Assembly (NCBI RefSeq): GCF_052089425.1
Contig: NZ_JBQCZW010000011.1
Coordinates: 1 to 64,000 of the forward strand
Direction: 5' to 3'
DNA length: 64,000 bases
From: Ancrocorticia sp052089425
GTDB taxonomy: Bacteria; Actinomycetota; Actinomycetes; Actinomycetales; Actinomycetaceae
In this document: positions 17,427-27,147 of the stretch, one piece after another
Numbering within the stretch: position 1 is the first letter of the stretch
Layout of the letters: every line of letters begins with the position of its first letter
The notes under the pieces: model-generated
What the model saw: the letters and a program-made list of their open reading frames with translations, nothing else
Database searches by the model: none
Told to the model about the DNA's origin: nothing
Position numbers and translations under genes: made by a program

Positions 17427-17545
17427 ACGGTCTCAGGCGGCCATTCCCAAGAAACACGGGTACCCGGTGGTGGTGGATCTACGTCCACCCCAGTTCGGTA
17501 CAACGGGCCAGTGCTCTGGGATGCATTCGCGGGCAGGGTGGAGAC

Positions 17546-18520
17546 ATGTTCAAGAAAAACTCGCATGACGGCAGCCACGGGCAAGCCGCGGACAACACGA
17601 AGAAGGCGCACGTCGAATCGAAGAGACGGCATCGCTCCTCGGGACGCCGATACTCTGCAGGCGGCACGAGTACAGCGGGCCACGGTGGGGCCGCGCGTCA
17701 GGGCGACATCACATCCGAAGGTGGCGTGGCGGTGGCGGAACTTACGCGCACCTTCAAGATCCCCGGGCGAAGGGAAAAGGTAGAGGCACTGGCGGGAGTG
17801 AACCTCGAGCTGAGGCCCGGTTCCTTCACATCAATCGTGGGAGCCTCCGGCTCCGGCAAGTCCACGCTGATGCTCTGCGTGGCGGGGCTGGACCAGCCCA
17901 CATCGGGCACCGTCAACATGCTCGGCGTGGAAACAAGCGGACTGGGGCGGCGCGAACGCGCCACATTCCGAGCAGAGAACGTGGGCTTCATTTTTCAGGA
18001 CGGGAACCTCGTCAGCTCGCTGAGCGCACGCGACAACATTGCCCTTCCCGGTCAGCTGCGGCACAAGCCGCTTGCCCGCAGTGCCGTCAACGAAGCGCTC
18101 GAACGCGTGGGGCTGAGCGGTCAGGCACGGCGTATGCCTTCCGCCCTGTCCGGAGGCGAGCGCCAGCGCGTGGCCGTTGCTCGCGTTCTGGCCTCCAAGC
18201 CCGCCGTGATTTTCGCCGATGAGCCAACCGCGGCACTCGATGTGGGGGCCGGGGAACAGGTGTTGGGATGGCTACGCGAGGCCGCCAATGGCGGCAGTTC
18301 AGTTCTCATGGTGACTCACGATGCTCAGGCCGCCGCACGGGCGGACCGCGTGCTTGTCATGAACGCGGGGCGCATCGCCCGCGAGTTGCCCGGCGGGGAC
18401 CCACAGAAGATCTCCGATGCCGTGTTGAGCGGACGCGTCAAGAAGGTTGATTCAAGCTCGGATGGACGGGAGAACTCCCGCCCAGTATTCACTCGCGTTC
18501 AGGACGGTGAGGCCCGATGA
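17546..18520 (+). CDS. ABC transporter ATPase, LolD/MacB type
   Basis: ATPase partner of an FtsX-type permease, 324 aa. The first 60 residues are a charged, Ser/Lys/Arg-rich extension with no known domain. The ATPase domain then begins at VAVAELTRTFKIPGRREKV. Walker A is GASGSGKST near residue 97, the signature LSGGERQRVAVAR near 197, and Walker B VIFADEPTAALD near 215. The stop overlaps the permease start by four bases (ATGA). Together with the adjacent two-component system it probably confers protection against an envelope-active peptide. Confidence 0.9.
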   Translation: MFKKNSHDGSHGQAADNTKKAHVESKRRHRSSGRRYSAGGTSTAGHGGAARQGDITSEGGVAVAELTRTFKIPGRREKVEALAGVNLELRPGSFTSIVGASGSGKSTLMLCVAGLDQPTSGTVNMLGVETSGLGRRERATFRAENVGFIFQDGNLVSSLSARDNIALPGQLRHKPLARSAVNEALERVGLSGQARRMPSALSGGERQRVAVARVLASKPAVIFADEPTAALDVGAGEQVLGWLREAANGGSSVLMVTHDAQAAARADRVLVMNAGRIARELPGGDPQKISDAVLSGRVKKVDSSSDGRENSRPVFTRVQDGEAR

Positions 18521-19854
18521 TTCACTTTTTGTTTGCTGATCTGCGCGCCAATGCGCGCGTGTGGCTGTGGACATTCGTGGTTGCGCTCGTGTGCGGAACG
18601 GCGGTGTCCTCCCAATTCGCGCTGATGCGCGGCGGCGTGAGTGCAGCGGAAGCCACCGGCGATCCGGACATGAAGGAGACCGCCATTACCGTTGCCGTCT
18701 TCGTCATCGTCTTCGTTGCCATCAGCGCCCTAGCAGTCCTGACGTCCACAATCCGGTTGGCCATGGAGCTACGCCGCCGCGACATCGGGCTCTGGCGGGC
18801 GTTAGGAATGGCGCCACGGCGCGTTGGAACGATTCTGTTGGGCGAGCTAGCAATCGTTGGTGGGGCCGGAGGGATCGTGGGATGCGTTCTCGCCATCCCG
18901 GCGGCCAAAGTGCTCCAACCCATGCTGGTCAGCGAAAATGTGGCGATGCCCGGCATGCAGCCCGAACTGAGCGTGAATGACGGGGCATGGTGCGCGGTGA
19001 TCGTGGCCGCTACCTGTTTTGTGAGCGGTTGGGCCGCTATACGTTCGAGCCTCAGGGCTCCCGAGGCCGGATTGCTGCGCGGAGAGGAGGTCCGGCCCTT
19101 GCGCCGCGCCATCGTTGGAATGCTCTTCCGCGCGCTGTTAGTGATCGGTGCCGCAGCCGGGCTGATTGCCACTCTGGCGGTCGATTCTTCGCAGGTGGAT
19201 GACATCTTCTCTGTGGTGACAGGTTCTGGTTTTGCTGTCCTAGCGCTGGTCATTCTGTTGACGCCGTGGGTATCCCCACTGATTGAACGCCTGCTGGGCG
19301 CCCTGCCGATACGTTCGGTGAGCTGGCATGTAGCAACCCGCACGTGCGCTGCTGAATCCGGACGATCCAGCGCCACCGTTCTGCCCTTCACAATTGCGAT
19401 CGGGCTGACGGGGCTGTTCTTTGGCTGGAAGGCGTTGGGAGCCTCCGGAGTAACGCCCGCAGGAATGTTCTCGCTGTTCGGACCAGCACTGATCGTGGCG
19501 TGGGTTGGCGGCGTGGCCGTCATTGCCATGAGCGCTGGTAGGAGGCGCCGTGACGGTGCCCTACTCATTGCGGCAGGTGCACGCGAGGAACATCTCTTCA
19601 CTATCGACCTATCCGAAGGCATCGTCCACACCCTAGCGGCCACTCTGGCCGGGTTGACCATCACTCTAGGCTCGTTGCTTGCTGGTACATACATCTTCGG
19701 AGCGGAGGCTGGCCCCGTGTTGGCGGATGGGCCTTGGCTTCAGGTTGGTGTTATCGCTGCCGCTACGCTTGCCACCGCCTGCATCGCCGTGGCGGCCACG
19801 CGTGCATTTGCTCCAGCATCGGCAACCCTGAGCGCGCTGCGGACTGCTGAGTGA
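18517..19854 (+). CDS. FtsX-like permease of ABC exporter
   Basis: Membrane partner of the preceding ATPase, 445 aa. The protein has about ten hydrophobic helices with two FtsX core domains. The first is at residues 60-180 (VLTSTIRLAMELRRRDIGLWRALGMAPRRVGTILL, a coupling segment typical of the family), the second near residues 270-440. It starts with the ATGA overlap, so it is translationally coupled. There is no MacB periplasmic domain. The substrate is unknown; the context suggests export or removal of antimicrobial peptides (inference). Confidence 0.88.
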   Translation: MIHFLFADLRANARVWLWTFVVALVCGTAVSSQFALMRGGVSAAEATGDPDMKETAITVAVFVIVFVAISALAVLTSTIRLAMELRRRDIGLWRALGMAPRRVGTILLGELAIVGGAGGIVGCVLAIPAAKVLQPMLVSENVAMPGMQPELSVNDGAWCAVIVAATCFVSGWAAIRSSLRAPEAGLLRGEEVRPLRRAIVGMLFRALLVIGAAAGLIATLAVDSSQVDDIFSVVTGSGFAVLALVILLTPWVSPLIERLLGALPIRSVSWHVATRTCAAESGRSSATVLPFTIAIGLTGLFFGWKALGASGVTPAGMFSLFGPALIVAWVGGVAVIAMSAGRRRRDGALLIAAGAREEHLFTIDLSEGIVHTLAATLAGLTITLGSLLAGTYIFGAEAGPVLADGPWLQVGVIAAATLATACIAVAATRAFAPASATLSALRTAE

Positions 19855-19990
19855 TAGGGTCCGCAGCCTCACCTCCACCTATGACTCGTGCGAGTTGCCA
19901 CTGCGGCCAGCTACTCACACGCGTATATGGCGGTGCCGATAGGCTGCCTAGGCAGTGCCGTTGGATGAGGAGATTGGCGCGGGGGTTCGC

Positions 19991-20006
19991 CGTCGTCGTC
20001 AAAAAA
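19991..20006 (-). repeat. Exact copy of TTTTTTGACGACGACG motif
   Basis: Lies on the minus strand, 49 bp past the stop of the dual-ATPase gene, in the 200-bp gap where two operons converge. That gap shows no gene. Confidence 0.9.
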
Positions 20007-20054
20007 TTCGGCAGCTTTCCCAACCAACAGCGTCCTACGGACTCGCAGTCACCA

Positions 20055-21941
20055 CTAAAGTGTGGGGACGTTAGCTAATAACTCTTGGGTGTAGGAATCT
20101 TGCGGATCATCCAGCACGGTATCAACCGGGCCGTTTTCGACGATCTGGCCGTGGCTGAGGATCGCGACACGCGATGCGATGTGCCGCGCCAACGCGATAT
20201 TGTGCGTGCCGAAGAGCATCGAGAGCCCCCGCTCCTCCTGAAGCGTGTGCAGAAGGGAGATGATGCTGGCCTGGACGGAAACGTCGAGGGCTGATGTGAT
20301 CTCGTCACACACCAGAACCGAGGGCATATTGACGAGGGCTCGGGCGATCGCAGCGCGCTGGCGCTCACCTCCCGAAAGATCGCCTGGCCGGCGGCTGTAA
20401 AACTCGCGACCTAAGCGGACGGAGTCGAGGGCATCACGGACGCGCTCGCGGCGCTGCTTCGCGTTCAGTTCGCCAGACATTTCCAGTGGCACCGATAGCG
20501 ACTGTCCGAGGGTACGGCGCGGGTTCAACGAGGAGAACGGCGACTGGAAGATGTACTGAATCTGCTGACGCTGTTCGTTCGTCCGCTTACGGGTGGAGGG
20601 GGCGAGCTGCTCGCCGTGGTATTCAACCGAGCCGGTGTAGCTGTCCAAAATCCCGGCGATCGAGCGCGCGAGTGTTGTTTTGCCCGAACCCGATTCGCCC
20701 AGAAGAAGCGTGCACTCACCCGTGCGAACCTCGATGTTCACACCGTGGAGCACCGCATTCGAACCATAGGAGACACTGAGATCGCGCACGGACAGAGCGG
20801 GACCCGGCAACTCCGGTTCGCTGTGGGTTGGCTGGGGTTCTCGGGATTGTTCGCTACTCTGTGGTTGCTGGGGGCTCTGTGGTTGCTCGGGGCTCTGTGG
20901 TTGCTCGGGGCTCTGTGGCTGTTTTGCTTTCTGGGCTTTCTGGGGTTCGTGGGCCCGTACCGTTTCTGGAGCGGCCTCACCCGACGTGCCGATCTGGTTC
21001 TTGCCGGCCAAGTCCGGAACAGCGGCAAGAAGCTTGCGTGTATAGGGATGTTCTGGGCGGTGCAGCACTGTGGCCGCGTCACCAACCTCCACGAGTTCGC
21101 CTTGGAGCATCACAGCAACCCGATCGGCGATCTCCGAAACCACGGCGAGATCATGGGTGATGTACAGGCCGGCCACCTTGTTCCTCACCGTCATGTCGCG
21201 AATGGTTTCGAGTACTTGATCCTGTGTGGTCACGTCCAGCCCCGTCGTCGGCTCATCAAGCACGATGACATCCGGATACATGGCGAAGGCCATCGCGATG
21301 CCGATGCGTTGCTGCTGGCCGCCGGAGAGTTGATGGGGCCAGCGGCGTTGGTAGCGTTCATCGTCCGGCAGGCCAACTTCGCGCAGCACCGAGCAAACGC
21401 GTTCAGCGCGATCCGAATTGGAGGAACCGTAACCGTGAATGTCCAGCACCTCGCGGATCTGATCGCCAACCCGCATGCCGGGGTTGAGGGAAAGCGCCGG
21501 GTCCTGAGGAATGTAACTCACGCGCGTACCACGCAGGCGGCGCTTGGACGTTCGATCCATCGTGAGCATCTCGGCTGGCTCTTCGCTGTGCGAGGCATAC
21601 AGGGTCACCGTTCCGCTGGTGAGGGTGAGTCCATCGCGGATACGGCCCAGAAGCGCCAAGCCCACCGTTGTTTTGCCTGATCCTGATTCGCCCACAAGCG
21701 CGAGAATTTCTCCGGCCATGAGGTCCAGATTCACGTCCGTCACGATGGGCGCGCCGGACGCGGTTGCCCTAATCGTGAGGTTATCGACCTCAAGAATGTG
21801 CTTGCCTTCGAGGACGCGTGCGTGCCACGCCGTCCCTTCGTCACGCGTGTTCGCCGCTGTAGGTCTGTTCGCGGATTCGCGTGCTTTGGGGGATGTGGGA
21901 GCTTTGGGCATGCGCTGGGGATGCTTATCCGTTGTATTCAT
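20055..21941 (-). CDS. Oligopeptide ABC importer, fused dual ATPase (DppD-DppF type)
   Basis: Energises the peptide importer encoded just upstream. The 628-aa fusion carries two complete ATPase domains. Domain one has GESGSGKTTVG near residue 81, LSGGQQQRIG and VIVLDEPTTGLD. Domain two has GESGSGKTTLAR near residue 425, LSGGERQRAAIAR and VLVCDEITSALD. Between them (about 335-385) lies a linker of repeated SPEQPQ hexapeptides encoded by an 18-bp minisatellite. The ATG overlaps the stop of the DppC-type gene (ATGA). The substrate is probably di- or oligopeptides by family. Confidence 0.93.
   Translation of the reverse strand: MNTTDKHPQRMPKAPTSPKARESANRPTAANTRDEGTAWHARVLEGKHILEVDNLTIRATASGAPIVTDVNLDLMAGEILALVGESGSGKTTVGLALLGRIRDGLTLTSGTVTLYASHSEEPAEMLTMDRTSKRRLRGTRVSYIPQDPALSLNPGMRVGDQIREVLDIHGYGSSNSDRAERVCSVLREVGLPDDERYQRRWPHQLSGGQQQRIGIAMAFAMYPDVIVLDEPTTGLDVTTQDQVLETIRDMTVRNKVAGLYITHDLAVVSEIADRVAVMLQGELVEVGDAATVLHRPEHPYTRKLLAAVPDLAGKNQIGTSGEAAPETVRAHEPQKAQKAKQPQSPEQPQSPEQPQSPQQPQSSEQSREPQPTHSEPELPGPALSVRDLSVSYGSNAVLHGVNIEVRTGECTLLLGESGSGKTTLARSIAGILDSYTGSVEYHGEQLAPSTRKRTNEQRQQIQYIFQSPFSSLNPRRTLGQSLSVPLEMSGELNAKQRRERVRDALDSVRLGREFYSRRPGDLSGGERQRAAIARALVNMPSVLVCDEITSALDVSVQASIISLLHTLQEERGLSMLFGTHNIALARHIASRVAILSHGQIVENGPVDTVLDDPQDSYTQELLANVPTL
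20857..20919 (-). repeat. 18-bp minisatellite in dual-ATPase linker
   Basis: Three full units beginning CTCTGTGGTTGCT (starts 20857, 20875, 20893) plus a partial unit at 20911. On the coding strand they encode SPEQPQ repeats in the inter-domain linker. Changes in copy number keep the frame. Confidence 0.95.
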
Positions 21942-22891
21942 CAGTTCTCACCAGAATTCATGCTTGCGGAGGCGCGGGCGATCGAATCTGCAATGAGGTT
22001 CGTACCGATCGTCAGCACTGCGATGGCGAGTACCGGGAGCAGGACGCCCGCCGGTTCCACCGCGAGCGCGATACGGTTCTCGTTGATCATGAGGCCCCAA
22101 TCGGCCGCGGGTGGCTGCATGCCCAGTCCGAGGAACGACAATGAGGCGATGGAGCCGATCGAATAGGTTAGGCGCAGGCCAGCTTCCACAGCGAGGGGCC
22201 CCGTAATGTTCGGCATGATCTCGCGGATGAGGATGCGCCCGCGCGGCACGGCATACATCTCAGCAACCCGAATGTAATCCTCGTTGATAACGTCCAACGT
22301 GGCCGATCGTGCCACGCGCGCGATTCTGGGCGCATGGGTCACTCCGATCACCGTGACGATCACCCAGCCCTGAGGGCCAAGTACGGTCACAGCGAGCAGC
22401 GCCACGATGAGCTGTGGGATCGCGAGAAGCACATCGTTCGAACGCATGATGAATGAATCCAACCATCCGCGAGCGTAGGCAGCGCTCATCCCGATGATGA
22501 CGCCCAGTACAAGCCCAAGGAGCGTTGCTAGGGCGGCGTACACAATGAGGTTGAGCCCGCCCGCAAGGAACCTCGACCATACGTCGCGCCCGATGTTATC
22601 GGTGCCAAAGATCCCGTCTGATTGGAAGGGCCTGCCAGCGAACTCCGTTGCCGTGTAGCCCGAGGCCCACGGCAAGAGCAAAGGGCCAAAGAAGGCCAGC
22701 AGCACGATAATCGCGGTGAGTATCACGCCCACCTTGGCCTGGCCTTGGCTCCAGAATCGAGTCAGCACGGTATTGCGACGCTCTTTGCGGGCATCGTTAC
22801 TAGCCTTGTCGTTGCCTTCGAGTGTTTCTTGGGGGCCGGGGCCTTCACTGTTCTGGTAGCTAGAGACGTCTGTTTGCTGTGAGGTAGCCAT
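21941..22891 (-). CDS. Peptide ABC importer permease, DppC type
   Basis: Inner-membrane subunit, 316 aa. A hydrophilic N-terminus of about 45 residues precedes six helices. The N-terminal OppC segment includes ATEFAGRPFQSDGIFGTDNIGRDVWSR. The EAA coupling loop is DYIRVAEMYAVPRGRILIREIMPN near residue 220. The start codon directly abuts the upstream permease stop (TAAATG). Fourth helix-rich region and end are normal. It works as a heterodimer with the DppB-type permease. Confidence 0.92.
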   Translation of the reverse strand: MATSQQTDVSSYQNSEGPGPQETLEGNDKASNDARKERRNTVLTRFWSQGQAKVGVILTAIIVLLAFFGPLLLPWASGYTATEFAGRPFQSDGIFGTDNIGRDVWSRFLAGGLNLIVYAALATLLGLVLGVIIGMSAAYARGWLDSFIMRSNDVLLAIPQLIVALLAVTVLGPQGWVIVTVIGVTHAPRIARVARSATLDVINEDYIRVAEMYAVPRGRILIREIMPNITGPLAVEAGLRLTYSIGSIASLSFLGLGMQPPAADWGLMINENRIALAVEPAGVLLPVLAIAVLTIGTNLIADSIARASASMNSGEN

Positions 22892-23851
22892 TTACTTCTC
22901 TCCTCCAGTCCGCAGTTTCGGATTCGACAGGATCCCGACGATATCGGCGAGCAGATTCACCACGATGTACACGGCGGCAATGATCACCGTGATGGCCACA
23001 ACCACCATGACGTCGCGGTAGTTCACTGCGTCAATAAGAGCTTGGCCGAGGCCCGGGTAGCGGAAGAGAAACTCGACTACCACCACTCCCCCGGCCATCC
23101 ACGCAAGCTGGATCGCGACAACCTGCGCGACTGGCCCAATTGCCCGCGGCAGGGCGTGCCGCATCACAACGCGGCGCTCGGGAACACCCTTTAAGCGAGC
23201 CATCTCCACATACCCGGAATCGAGTACCTCCACCATCGTGGCTCGCATCATTCGCGCAATATACGGGCTAACAACCAGCACGAGCACCGCGACCGGGAGA
23301 ATGAGTTGCTCTGGGAAATCCCACACCTTCGATCCCGGGGGTTGCATAGTGACCGCCGGGAGCAGCGAAAAGACCGTTGTGGAGAAGATGGCAACAAGGG
23401 CGATACCAATAACGAACTCTGGAAGCGCCGCGAGAACCAACGAGACGGCGGTGACCGCCGAATCAGTGGCGCGGCCACGCTTCAGCGCGGACCAGATTCC
23501 CACCAGAATACCGAGCGGAATCGCGATAGCCGCCGCTGCGATCATAAGAACCAGTGAGGCACCAACCCTCTGCCCGATCAACTCGGCCACTGGCTGACCG
23601 GTAGATGCCGAGACACCTAAATCGCCGTGAAAGATTCCGCCTAGCCACAGGAAATAGCGTGTCCACGCTGGTTCGTCCAAATTCATTTGATCACGGAGGG
23701 CGTCAATTCGCTCCGGAGTGGCCTGCTGGCCCAGAATCGCCTGTGCCGGATCTCCTGGGAGTAAGAGAGTGGCGAAGAAGATCAGCATGGACACGACGAA
23801 CAGGATGATGATGCTAGTTCCCAAGCGCTTGACGATCAGGCGAAGAATCAT
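22892..23851 (-). CDS. Peptide ABC importer permease, DppB type
   Basis: Inner-membrane subunit, 319 aa, six helices. It starts at ATG 23851 (MILRLIVKRLGTSIIILFVV), with GGGGAG upstream and an ATGA overlap with the binding-protein stop. A start six codons earlier is possible but less likely. Family blocks: FATLLLPGDPAQAILGQQATPERIDALR near residue 25 and the EAA loop DSGYVEMARLKGVPERRVVMRHALP near residue 220. Confidence 0.92.
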   Translation of the reverse strand: MILRLIVKRLGTSIIILFVVSMLIFFATLLLPGDPAQAILGQQATPERIDALRDQMNLDEPAWTRYFLWLGGIFHGDLGVSASTGQPVAELIGQRVGASLVLMIAAAAIAIPLGILVGIWSALKRGRATDSAVTAVSLVLAALPEFVIGIALVAIFSTTVFSLLPAVTMQPPGSKVWDFPEQLILPVAVLVLVVSPYIARMMRATMVEVLDSGYVEMARLKGVPERRVVMRHALPRAIGPVAQVVAIQLAWMAGGVVVVEFLFRYPGLGQALIDAVNYRDVMVVVAITVIIAAVYIVVNLLADIVGILSNPKLRTGGEK

Positions 23852-25434
23852 GATAGCTCCCCGATCCACACGCGCTGGAGCTGGAATCCTGACAGTGGCA
23901 ATCCCGTTGTGTTCGGCACGAGACCGCCAACGTAGGATTGGTAGGCGTCCAGCTGATTGGCGAAGCCCCAGATGATCAGCGAGCCACGCTCATACATGAT
24001 GCTCTGTGCCTTGACAATGAGTTCGCCGCGAGCATCGTCATTAGTCTCGCCGCGCGCCTGCTCGATGAGATCGATGAACTCCTCGTCATCCCAATGCGTC
24101 TCGTTAAACGGCGAATCGGGCATCGATCCTTGGTTGGCCTGTGGCAGGAAGTTGCGGGTGTACCAGAAGCTCTGCGAGAAGGCATATTCTAGGTACCCTC
24201 CCCAATAGGTTGTCAGATCCATCCGATTGATCGTGACCGTAATGCCAGCCTTAGCTGCCTGTTCGGCGTACACCTGAGCCGCCTCAACCACGCCAGCCTG
24301 AATAGGGGCAGTCACGAGTTCAACTGCCAGCCCGTCCGGATACCCGGCATCTGACAGGAGTCTCTTGGCCTCATCAATATCTTGGGTGCGCTGCGGAAGA
24401 TCGGGATAGGCAGGATCGTAGGGAGCGTACATGTCATTGCCGATCTGCCCGTATCCGGAGAGAACTTGATTGATCATCTGCTCGCGATCTACAACCAGCC
24501 GGAACGCCCGCCGGACCCGTTCATCGTCAAAGGGTGCCACGTCCGTACGCATCGTAAACGGCAACCACATCCCCGTTTCTGAATCGAGGATATTCATTCT
24601 CGTGTCCGAGGCAATGACTTCGGACAGAGCGGCTGGAATCTGGGCAACAACGTCCACCTGCGATGAGAGCAACGCGTTGATGAGCGCATCCGTATCATTG
24701 AAGTTCAAGAGTTCGAGGGTGTCCAGATACGGCCCCTCTTCTCCCCAGTAATGCGGATTCGCCTTGAGCACCGTTGACTGCGCGGGCGTGAAGCTATCAA
24801 GCATGAAGGGACCCGTGCCAACTGGGTTTTGCGGATCAAAATCCGCTGGCACAATCGTGTTCATGTATTGCCCCAAAGTGTCATCAAGCGCGGAATCGGG
24901 GGTGCTCAACCGGAACTCAACGGTGTAATCATCGATTGACACCGCCTTGTCCAGCGCGGAGAGTCCAGCCGCTCCAGCCTTCGGATCGTCGGGATCCACG
25001 ATCCGCTCGATACTGGCCACCACATCGTCAGCCGTCATCGGGCGTCCATCCCAGAATTTCACATCATCACGCAGCTGCGCAGTCCACACTGTCGCATCGG
25101 CATTCGGCGTCACGGACGTAGCAAGCATCGGCTGTAGCTCGTAATCATCGTCGCGATACAAGAGGGTGTTATACATGTTGATGGCCCGGGCAATATCACC
25201 CAAGTTCGTTGCGAGAGCACCGTCGAGTGTGTCAGAAGCACCGCCGCCCACGAAGCCAACTCGTAAGGTTCCACCCTTCTGGGGCGGGCCAGTGACCTGC
25301 TGAGTGGGACCACCGGATTGCCCTCCAGCACAGGCAGTGAGCATCACGCCTACGCCAAGCAGCGCCGCCCCGCCCAGCACGCTGCGCCGCGTTGGCATCC
25401 ATCGCTCGTCTGGCGAGCGCCCTTCGCTGTCCAT
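23848..25434 (-). CDS. Peptide ABC importer solute-binding lipoprotein (SBP_bac_5), Tat-type signal
   Basis: Extracellular receptor, 528 aa. The signal has twin arginines (PTRRSVLGGAALLGVGVMLTAC) and a lipobox LTAC with Cys near residue 35. This implies Tat export followed by lipidation, which is common in actinobacteria. SBP_bac_5 features: PMLATSVTPNADATVWTAQLRDDVKFWDGRPMTADDVVASIER and the later VRRAFRLVVDREQMINQVL. It is the first gene of the SBP-DppB-DppC-dual ATPase operon. AAAGGAAA precedes the ATG. Confidence 0.93.
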   Translation of the reverse strand: MDSEGRSPDERWMPTRRSVLGGAALLGVGVMLTACAGGQSGGPTQQVTGPPQKGGTLRVGFVGGGASDTLDGALATNLGDIARAINMYNTLLYRDDDYELQPMLATSVTPNADATVWTAQLRDDVKFWDGRPMTADDVVASIERIVDPDDPKAGAAGLSALDKAVSIDDYTVEFRLSTPDSALDDTLGQYMNTIVPADFDPQNPVGTGPFMLDSFTPAQSTVLKANPHYWGEEGPYLDTLELLNFNDTDALINALLSSQVDVVAQIPAALSEVIASDTRMNILDSETGMWLPFTMRTDVAPFDDERVRRAFRLVVDREQMINQVLSGYGQIGNDMYAPYDPAYPDLPQRTQDIDEAKRLLSDAGYPDGLAVELVTAPIQAGVVEAAQVYAEQAAKAGITVTINRMDLTTYWGGYLEYAFSQSFWYTRNFLPQANQGSMPDSPFNETHWDDEEFIDLIEQARGETNDDARGELIVKAQSIMYERGSLIIWGFANQLDAYQSYVGGLVPNTTGLPLSGFQLQRVWIGELS

Positions 25435-25628
25435 GACGTTTCCTTTAGAGAGGTCCTGTAACTAATACGCACACAATTGCTGCTGAGAAATGAGGAGCCG
25501 CGCGCTGAAGAGGTGTTCGCAAAATTCCACGGTGTGAGGCACAGTTCGCAGTGCTTAGCCGCATGTAACGGTCAATCAACGCGCTCGGATAGTGCCACGC
25601 TCCGTCAAAAGACCGAGTGTTGTTCAAG

Positions 25629-25669
25629 CCTTGCGGTGTCGGTCCGGCCAAGGGCTAACCCGCAAGGCA
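25629..25669. other. Stable hairpin in leader of peptide-importer operon
   Basis: GCCTTGCGG (25629-25637) pairs perfectly with CCGCAAGGC (25661-25669) over a 23-nt loop that itself contains GGTCCGGCC. It lies 195-235 bp upstream of the binding-protein start. No T-tract follows, so it is a structured leader or small-RNA candidate rather than a simple terminator. Confidence 0.4.
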
Positions 25670-25898
25670 CCACGTCAACATTCTGTGTGCCATAGGTCAT
25701 ACTGCGACAATAGACAGCCCTTACCCGAACTTCAAGCATTATCAAAAATTAGAATCCATCGAGTCAGGACGAAGGAGCATCTCGACAGGAATCGGTATAA
25801 CCGAATTCAAGAGGAAGACTCCACACGACACAGCCGTCATCCGTCCGGACGTCGCATCCACTATCCGGCTGACCATAGCGAGAAACCCATGAACGAGG

Positions 25899-25938
25899 GA
25901 ACGGCCCCCGCGTTCCCGAAGGAACCCGAGGGCCGTTC
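25899..25938. terminator. Nested hairpin downstream of alcohol dehydrogenase
   Basis: GAACGGCCC (25899-25907) pairs with GGGCCGTTC (25930-25938), with an inner GTTCC/GGAAC stem. It lies 100 bp past the dehydrogenase stop. CTTTCG follows on the + strand only, so direction is unclear. Confidence 0.45.
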
Positions 25939-26040
25939 TTTCGCGCCGCACCACATTCCGTCCAATCAGAGGCTCCAAGATCGAGCAAAGAGGGCGCGGG
26001 ACGACGGAGGCTAGATAGTGCTAGACCGTGCTCGGCGGTG

Positions 26041-27105
26041 CTAGCTTGTCAGCGCCGATCCTTTGAGCTGCGGATCGATCACGCCGCGTCCCAAGATTTC
26101 TCCTGCCTCCAAGCGCCGGTAGGCCTCCGGAGCATCGTCCAATGCATAGGTTTCCGTGTGAATATCAATAACTCCCTTGCGAGCAAGATCAACGACATCG
26201 TAAAGATCGGAGCGCGTCCCCCAATACGGCGAAAACACTTGGCACTCATATGGCAGAAGGCCAAATCCAACCTTGGCCACACCGCCGCCGATGCCCACCA
26301 AGTTCCAATCTCCGCGCACGCGGGTCATCTGCGCGCCCAGATCCGCCGTTGCCTGAATGCCGACGAAGTCAAACACAACCTCAGCACCCAAGCCTCCGGT
26401 CAAATCGCTCACCGCGTCAACTGCATCTTGGTTGGATTTCAAGGCGTAGTCAACGCCCAGCTTCCTAGCTAAATCGAGATTTCTGTCAGAGACGTCAATG
26501 GCAACCACCGTGGATGGCGTCAGATGCTTGAGGAGCTGAATTGCCACGTGACCGAGCCCGCCAACCCCAAACACAACGGCCGTGGAATGCGCCTTGAGCT
26601 TGGGCAACGAGTGCATCACGGCGTGGTAGGGAGTGAGTCCGGCATCCGTGAGCGGCGCGGCCTTAATGGGGTTCAAATCACCGATCGGAACAAGGTAACG
26701 GGCACGATCCACCAACATGTATTCGGCCAGTCCACCAGGCGTTCCCAGTCCTGGAGGATAGATTCCCAACTTCTTCGCGTTGTAACAGTAGTTCTCGTAT
26801 CCCTGAGCGCATTGGCGGCAACGCCCGCATCCCCATGGGCCGTACACGAGCACATCCTCACCGATGGTCACTAGCTGACGAGACCCTGCGCCGGCATCCA
26901 CCACGGTTCCCACACATTCGTGGCCGAGCGTGAGTGGAAGTTCTCCCCAAAAATTCTCCTTGGTCCAGTTCATCACGCCAATGTCAGAATGGCATAGGCC
27001 AGCGGCCGTCATCTTGAGGAGAATTTGCCCGGGTCCCGGAGTGGGGTCGTCAATCTCAACTACCTCGGGCCTTCCCCCGTATTCGCGCAATTGTATAGCT
27101 TTCAT
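26041..27105 (-). CDS. Zinc-dependent alcohol dehydrogenase (NAD+-linked, AdhP/AdhT type)
   Basis: Interconverts alcohols and aldehydes, 354 aa, MDR family. It starts at ATG 27105 (MKAIQLREYGGRPEVVEID) with AAGGGGA upstream; an in-frame extension to 27174 lacks a site. Catalytic zinc ligands are in GLCHSD and GHECVG. The structural zinc cysteines are in CGRCRQCAQGYENYC, C-x2-C-x2-C-x7-C. The nucleotide motif is FGVGGLGHVAI near residue 182. It is monocistronic, with an inverted repeat upstream. Possible role in fermentative aldehyde disposal (inference). Confidence 0.92.
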   Translation of the reverse strand: MKAIQLREYGGRPEVVEIDDPTPGPGQILLKMTAAGLCHSDIGVMNWTKENFWGELPLTLGHECVGTVVDAGAGSRQLVTIGEDVLVYGPWGCGRCRQCAQGYENYCYNAKKLGIYPPGLGTPGGLAEYMLVDRARYLVPIGDLNPIKAAPLTDAGLTPYHAVMHSLPKLKAHSTAVVFGVGGLGHVAIQLLKHLTPSTVVAIDVSDRNLDLARKLGVDYALKSNQDAVDAVSDLTGGLGAEVVFDFVGIQATADLGAQMTRVRGDWNLVGIGGGVAKVGFGLLPYECQVFSPYWGTRSDLYDVVDLARKGVIDIHTETYALDDAPEAYRRLEAGEILGRGVIDPQLKGSALTS

Positions 27106-27147
27106 GAGAGATCCCCTTCGATCCATGCATTGTATGTTTAAAAACAC

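Larger units (their letters stand above)
25435..26040. other. 600-bp region without a clear gene, two strong hairpins
   Basis: Between the peptide-importer operon and the alcohol dehydrogenase gene. Reading frames here are short, overlapping and lack ribosome sites. The minus strand should carry the promoter and leader of the peptide importer. Two stable inverted repeats (25629-25669 and 25899-25938) are listed separately. I cannot assign a gene or RNA family. Confidence 0.5.

Noticed and set aside
18522..19694. 390-codon minus-strand frame opposite the FtsX-like permease
   Set aside because: Shadow frame with no start signal; the permease is coupled by ATGA to the ATPase gene.
25592..26014. 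140-codon + strand frame in the gene-free region
   Set aside because: No ribosome site, no hydrophobic or domain pattern, and it runs through a hairpin; likely chance.
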